This document shows, in pieces, positions 17,015-21,372 of a stretch of 21,372 nucleotides of DNA. The stretch lies in assembly GCA_001687465.1 (NCBI GenBank), contig LVLI01000203.1, positions 1 through 21,372 of the forward strand, in the 5' to 3' direction. The notes under the pieces are model-generated. The model worked only from the letters and a program-made list of their open reading frames with translations, was not told the origin of the DNA and searched no databases. The position numbers were made by a program, and so were the translations under genes. This DNA comes from Halocafeteria seosinensis. Lineage: Eukaryota; Sar; Bigyra; Bicosoecida. The number at the start of each line of letters is the position of its first letter. Position 1 is the first letter of the stretch.

Positions 17015-19446
17015 CTACTCGTTCCCGAATAGACGGCGATCGGTGGTCGACACACCATTCCGAACCTCTCCCAAGAGAGCGTTTGCCAACACTGGATATT
17101 GTTGGACTCCTTTCTCAAATTCTTCGAACGTTATATAGCCATCCCCTGAACACAAAGCAGTCATACGTGTTGGAACTACAAGACGCGACCAAGAAAACAT
17201 ACCATCTATATCTATATCGTCCATCATAAGCTGAAGATTCTCAGATATCGCTCCATCCTTCTCTTCGTCTCCTGTAGCCACTAGCTGTAGAATATTCATC
17301 AATTCCGTTGGATCTAATGCACCGTTTCCATCGCAGTCGAAAATATCAAAGCAACCTGAGATATGAAGTGCAATCCCTTGTGGAAGGGTAGCAGTTAAAG
17401 AGCGACAGCAGCTACGCACATCTTAGAGTCTGAGCTGTTACACCGTTCAGAAGGGTAACACCACACAGGAACTCTTTGAAGGCTACAACGCCGTCGCCAT
17501 CTGCGAGGGAAAACAAATCGCCGTCCATGAAGAGGTGTGCCATCTAGCTAGGCGAATGTACTTACTAGAATCAAAGACATCAAACATCCGCTCTAGAGGC
17601 AAATGGTCCAACCCAAGGTCTTTCATCACCTCTTTGAACGAGTTCGGGGTTAACATCGGATGTTCTCTGTCCAGACCACCACTGCATTAGCCTCCCTATT
17701 ACTATAGGATAGAGCAAGGTACATACCGTCTGGAATTTCCCTGGTTTGTGGACTGACAGTTCAGGAAAAACACTTGGCGAATTTTATCAACCTGAATTGA
17801 CGGGATTTCAAATTCTTTCATTCCGTTCTTTTTTATTATACTCTTGAGCAGACCACATCGATTCATGTACGATCCCGCCTCGACAGCCCTACAAGCACCC
17901 TGCAGCACTTTAGAACATACAAAGCGGACACATTTCTTCCTTACAAAGTACGTTTCCGACCACATACTCGGAATCTCTGACGTGCTCGAAAACGTTCAAG
18001 TTGAGAGACTAGGTCCAGGTCATTAGACTTTTGCAGTCTCCAACGTTTCAAAAACGGGTGCTCTAATGCTTCCGCTGCGCCAATCCGTCTTTGCGGATCT
18101 ACTTCCAGAAGTTTCCGAATGAGGTCCTGAGTAAACCGGAAGGGTGAGTTGCCACACGTATTAGTTCGGAGCCAGTGTAAATTCTATCGTACCTTTGCGT
18201 CTTCACTTAAGCCGTCTAAATCAGAGCCGTACTGAATAATTTGTGCGCATTTCCTTATTGCTGATGGTCCGTGTTGCTGCACAAGTTTCAAACATCATAT
18301 TTTAAGCAGCCGAAACACAACACTGTGATAGTTTTGTGACAACCAGAGGCATACCTTAATGTCCTTCGGCTGGAACGGCCACTGTGCTTTGAGTGCGATA
18401 TAGAGAGCTACTCCCATCGCCCAGCAATCTGACTTTGCTGAGTATGCATATCTTTCAAAGATTTCTGAAAATATAAGGTAAAACAAAACTCGTTGGGATG
18501 TGTTGAACCTTGTGTTGGTCCTGCACACCAAAAATTTACCTGGTGCCATGTATCCATGACTCCCTCGCGCACCAGTCCCGTTAAGTTCTCCATTGATACC
18601 ATCCGATGGTAGCGACTGCGGTTACAGACCGTTGGCGTCAATTTTCGGTAGCTTTACGACAAAATGCACCGACAGCATACCGTGGCGTATCCAAAATCTG
18701 TTAGAAGAATTCTGCATTCTGTGTCAGGAGTCTCCAGCATGAAATGCTCGTGCTTGAGGTCATTGTGCAGAAACTTTGCACTTTCGTGAAGAGATTGAAC
18801 ATGTTGAAATAAGATATTGAATATGTGCGCACAATCTTGCTCAGTGTACTTCTCGTTTCTTTGGGCTAATTCAAAGATACTGCAGTTGGAATTCACATTG
18901 TTAACTAGTAACAGCAGCAACTCGTTAGAGATTCGTACCGACCAAATAAATCTCACCATTGCACTTGGGCATGACGAGAGCGACCCTTCCATGATCGTAA
19001 TATGCCTCTATGAGACCTAAAACGCCACTCTGTCCCATGGTCTCCGCAAGCTGTGAACAGGATACGGGGATGTATTATCGCTTTATTAAATTTTAGCAAG
19101 CGCAACGAGAGCATGTATACATTTGTGAATTACCTTTTTCATCACATATACTTCATGCAAAATCATGCGAACAAGTCTCGGATTGGTCGTGGCAAGTCTT
19201 TCGTTCATGATCTTAACGGCAACCTCGGAACCGGTTCTGCGATCCACGGCTGAGCGAACATTCGCGAAGGCACCTCTGTGAGGGTCCAAACGTAGTACCT
19301 CGTACGTAGACAAGTTAGCTTATTTTTGTTGTGAGAATATACGAGCCGAGTTTCTCTCTTAGCTCGTAATTGTCCTCTAAACGAGATCCGCTGACGAAGA
19401 GACTTCGCTCGTCCTCAGTCAGATGATATATCTCTTCCGGGTCCAT
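17015..19446 (-). CDS. Calcium-dependent protein kinase (CDPK), 13 exons, 555 residues
   Basis: A Ser/Thr kinase domain is fused to calmodulin-like EF-hands and would phosphorylate targets in response to calcium. Exons: 19446-19343, 19275-19134, 19050-18957, 18904-18681, 18615-18540, 18464-18355, 18276-18193, 18126-17968, 17899-17727, 17681-17566, 17500-17420, 17376-17203, 17145-17015. All 12 introns are GT-AG, 43-83 bp, and the joined length is 1668 nt, in frame throughout. Kinase features: GSGAFANV (34-41), VAVK with K56, E76, HND-L-K at 160-164, DFG 183-185, APE 212-214, D226 of DCW and the EHPF end near 303. A junction segment (about 310-360) precedes a degenerate first EF-hand and three good calcium loops at 426-437, 468-479 and 510-521. 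The catalytic loop is odd: HRD is HND and the metal-binding Asn is His167. No N-terminal acylation site is seen. The ATG follows an in-frame stop. Confidence 0.92.
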
Positions 19447-19601
19447 TACAAGTAGAATCCGCAGCGATACCAATGATTATACATCGCGTAAATAAGGAGG
19501 AAGAATATGGCACTCTGTGTGTGGCGCAAACGAGCAATACTTGGGAGTTGCGGTTCATTACGCAGCACGTAGGCTGTGCGTATTTTTTACGGGGGAGAGT
19601 C
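19447..19601 (-). promoter_or_regulatory. CDPK 5' flank, cut short by a transposon
   Basis: Only 155 bp lie between the CDPK start codon and the inverted repeat of the hAT element. This must contain the 5' leader and any proximal promoter left by the insertion. I see no clear TATA box or other core element. Whether the hAT supplies or displaces promoter sequence is unknown. Confidence 0.4.
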
Positions 19602-20763
19602 TAGGACGCGTGGTACGGGTTTTTGAGCGTCTCAGTCCCACGCTCGTCCCGGATGAGCCGTCCCAAATCCCACGGAGCTATTGGGACAATTATACATAAG
19701 AAAATTCTGTATGTGTTGAGTACGTGTATTTTGGAGTATCTAACGACGTTTATATGGGTTTACAATTCCTCGAACCTTTCGTCATTCTCCCGCCATCTTT
19801 TTGGCGGCTGGCGCCTGGAGTCTCTCCCTGTTGCAGGAATATTATCCCAAGGTTGTGCGGCAAGTACTTCATCACTATCAGATGACATTGAAATAAGCGG
19901 ATGAGATATGTTGAAATTATCAAAGACATCCAATTTCTCTGCCTGAGTCATCCTCTGCTGCAGGTCTTCTTCTTCTCGCAAGCGTACATCGATAACCACT
20001 GGCATGTCCACAACACCGAAGCCTTCCATATCGTCCAGATCGATATTTTCATCCACTTGATCAGTCAAAGCTTCTCCAACGGTTCCCAAGTCATCATCAC
20101 TGTCTTCAACGCCATCGTCATTGTCCTCACCGAATGTTTCTTCCCCACTGTTGGATTGTGTAACTTCACCACTATGACCACTTTGACCTCTGACTTGCCC
20201 AACATTCTCAATGTAATAGGATTTATTCCACTTCTCTTCTTAGTGTTGATTAAGCTCAATAAGGAGAACAATCTCTCAATATCCACTGCGGTAGGCACTA
20301 TGCTGAGGAATGTTGCGGCAACAGTACGGAGGTACGGTACCAATACTTGCATTTTACGTATGCGTATCTCCTTCGATGCTTTCCCTCGCGAGCCTCAGCG
20401 TTAGGTGGACCGAAATGGTCCCATATATTTCCCTCCATTTCTTTACAGTAGGTGTCGACAGTCACACTGTAAGAGTGGCTGTATGAGCCAAACGATTCGG
20501 CTGTTGTTTTGAAATGTGTGGGGCTTCCTCGACCTCTTGTATCGGTAGTGAAAGTGTACGGGTACGGCAAAGTTCGACTTTTGGGGGCATGTGTCCGATG
20601 AGTAATGTTTTGTATGGTAAATGTGTAGATATTCCCACTTATAAACCATATATGCTCTTATCTGGTGTCCCAGGTAACTTTTGACAGGCCGTCCCAGTCC
20701 CAGAGACATGTCCCTGTCCCACCCGTCCCATGGGACGGGACCCTCATTGTACCACGCGCCCTA
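19602..20763. mobile_element. hAT transposon, internally deleted, 1.16 kb
   Basis: The ends are TAGGACGCGTGGTAC (19602-19616) and GTACCACGCGCCCTA (20749-20763), whose reverse complement is TAGGGCGCGTGGTAC, a 14/15 match. One further base outside each end (C and G) also pairs. Both ends are followed inward by subterminal GTCCC/GGGAC words (about 19636-19685 and 20683-20742), as is common for transposase binding sites. The interior encodes the remnant of a hAT transposase on the minus strand. I see no convincing 8-bp target duplication (GGAGAGTC against GTTCTCAT), so the flanks may have been rearranged or mutated. Confidence 0.8.
19760..20438 (-). pseudogene. hAT transposase remnant: BED-finger start joined to dimerisation domain
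   Basis: From an ATG at 20438 the frame reads MEGNIWDHFGPPN, a typical BED zinc-finger opening, as far as VKCKY. The next residue is Trp where the second finger Cys belongs. Around 20335-20350 the sequence passes, in another frame, straight into the C-terminal dimerisation domain (VAATFLSIVPTAVDIERLFS, then INTKKRSGI). The zinc ligands, the DDE catalytic core and the inserted helical domain, several hundred residues in intact hAT proteins, are missing. A second frameshift near 20225 leads into an acidic tail (SNSGEETFGEDNDDG onward) that ends at a stop at 19760. The gene cannot make an active transposase. Confidence 0.8.
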
Positions 20764-21318
20764 GTTCTCATGCTTTTGTGCTTATGCTGGCGAGTCGAAC
20801 GGCATAATGAGCTCCGTGATACCCTTATTGGGGGTTTGGTTTCATGGGGTTTTCCCGTAGAGAAGGAACCACTGATTCAAACCGGGAGTCGACATAGGGG
20901 AGATCTTGAAGTAATCCAGTCAGATTGTCCTGTCATAGTGGACGTATCTGTCACTCAACCTTCTGCAGTGAGTACCCAACAAAACCTTCGTGCTGCTGCA
21001 GCTACTCGAGTGGTGGAACGGATGAAAGTTCATAAATATGGGGCAGTCTGTCAAGAACTTGGAAAGAAGTTAATCCCCTTTGCGTTCCAATCATATGGTG
21101 GTATAGGAGAGGATGCGGTAGATTTCCTTTCTCAGCTTAAACATCGGCCCGCTTCTCTTCATGTATCTCACCCTAAGAAATATGTGGAATGTCTTCGTGA
21201 AGGGTTGTCTTGTCGGCTTATGCGGTCCAATGTCAACTTACTCTGTAGATGGCTGCAGTTAGTCTTACCCAGAGAGAGAGGAGGTGTAGCTGTTTACGCT
21301 TATACCTTTGATCAGTAA
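20764..21318 (+). pseudogene. LINE C-terminal restriction-like endonuclease fragment
   Basis: The frame reads RHNELRDTL, then SRHRGDLEVI, VIVDVSVTQPSA and RMKVHKYGAVC, then a PFAFQSYGGIGEDAV stretch. This matches the restriction-like (PD-(D/E)xK type) endonuclease at the C-terminus of some non-LTR retrotransposons. The Asp of RGDL, the Asp of VDVSV and the Lys of VHKYG are candidate active-site residues. The same frame continues leftward into the hAT end but there reads only low-complexity GTCCC-derived text, so the LINE part begins at or just after the hAT boundary. The reverse transcriptase upstream is missing. It is distinct from the LINE remnant at 8429-9878, which ends before such a domain. 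The frame stops at 21316-21318, which may be the true C-terminus. Confidence 0.75.
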
Positions 21319-21372
21319 TATTCCAAGATCATCAACAATACACACCACCAGTGTCTTTTTGGTCGTTAAAGG

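Noticed and set aside
18295-18549. Separate small genes on the minus strand between 17015 and 19313
   Set aside because: They are exons of one CDPK gene with retained intron text at their ends; the joined exons keep frame and motif order.

Overview
The window is nuclear DNA of a eukaryote with short spliceosomal introns. The clearest evidence is a complete calcium-dependent protein kinase (CDPK) gene at 17015-19446 (- strand). I can join it from 13 exons across 12 introns of 43-83 bp. CDPKs occur in plants, algae, oomycetes, alveolates and related protists but not in animals or fungi. Together with a Harbinger transposase of the 'plant transposon' type, several hAT elements, LINE pieces and a Polinton-type polymerase scrap, this suggests an alga or other protist. 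I cannot name the lineage.

Layout. 1-4277: no confident gene; small weak ORFs, an A17 run, hairpins, a purine-rich strand and a compound GA/TG/GA microsatellite. 4278-6002: an open Harbinger/PIF transposase with its catalytic triad. 6186-11839: a graveyard of decayed elements. It holds an unrecognised protein broken over three frames (6186-7300), a palindrome array (8031-8114) inside a minus-strand coding-like stretch, a LINE reverse-transcriptase remnant (8429-9878), an AT-rich ORF cut by one stop (10222-10724), a C-terminal scrap of Polinton/Maverick-like DNA polymerase B (10794-11039) and the C-terminal half of a hAT transposase (11228-11839, -).

12245-17014: two probable host genes. One is a 548-residue cupin-like protein (-, with one possible 49-bp intron); the other is a short-chain dehydrogenase/reductase (+, 15666-16391). 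Between them lie a 216-bp hAT-type MITE with 15-bp inverted repeats and near-perfect 8-bp target duplications, an AT-rich palindrome and a 72-nt imperfect hairpin.

17015-21372: the CDPK gene converges on the dehydrogenase. About 155 bp upstream of its start codon sits a 1.16-kb hAT deletion derivative (19602-20763) bounded by matching 15-bp inverted repeats. It retains part of a BED finger and the dimerisation domain but has lost the catalytic core. At its far end lies a LINE restriction-like endonuclease fragment (20764-21318).

The host genes do not form an evident pathway. The CDPK would act in calcium signalling and the dehydrogenase in NAD(P)-dependent redox metabolism; the cupin-like protein has no assignable role. 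The rest is transposon biology: one possibly active transposase among decayed or non-autonomous elements.
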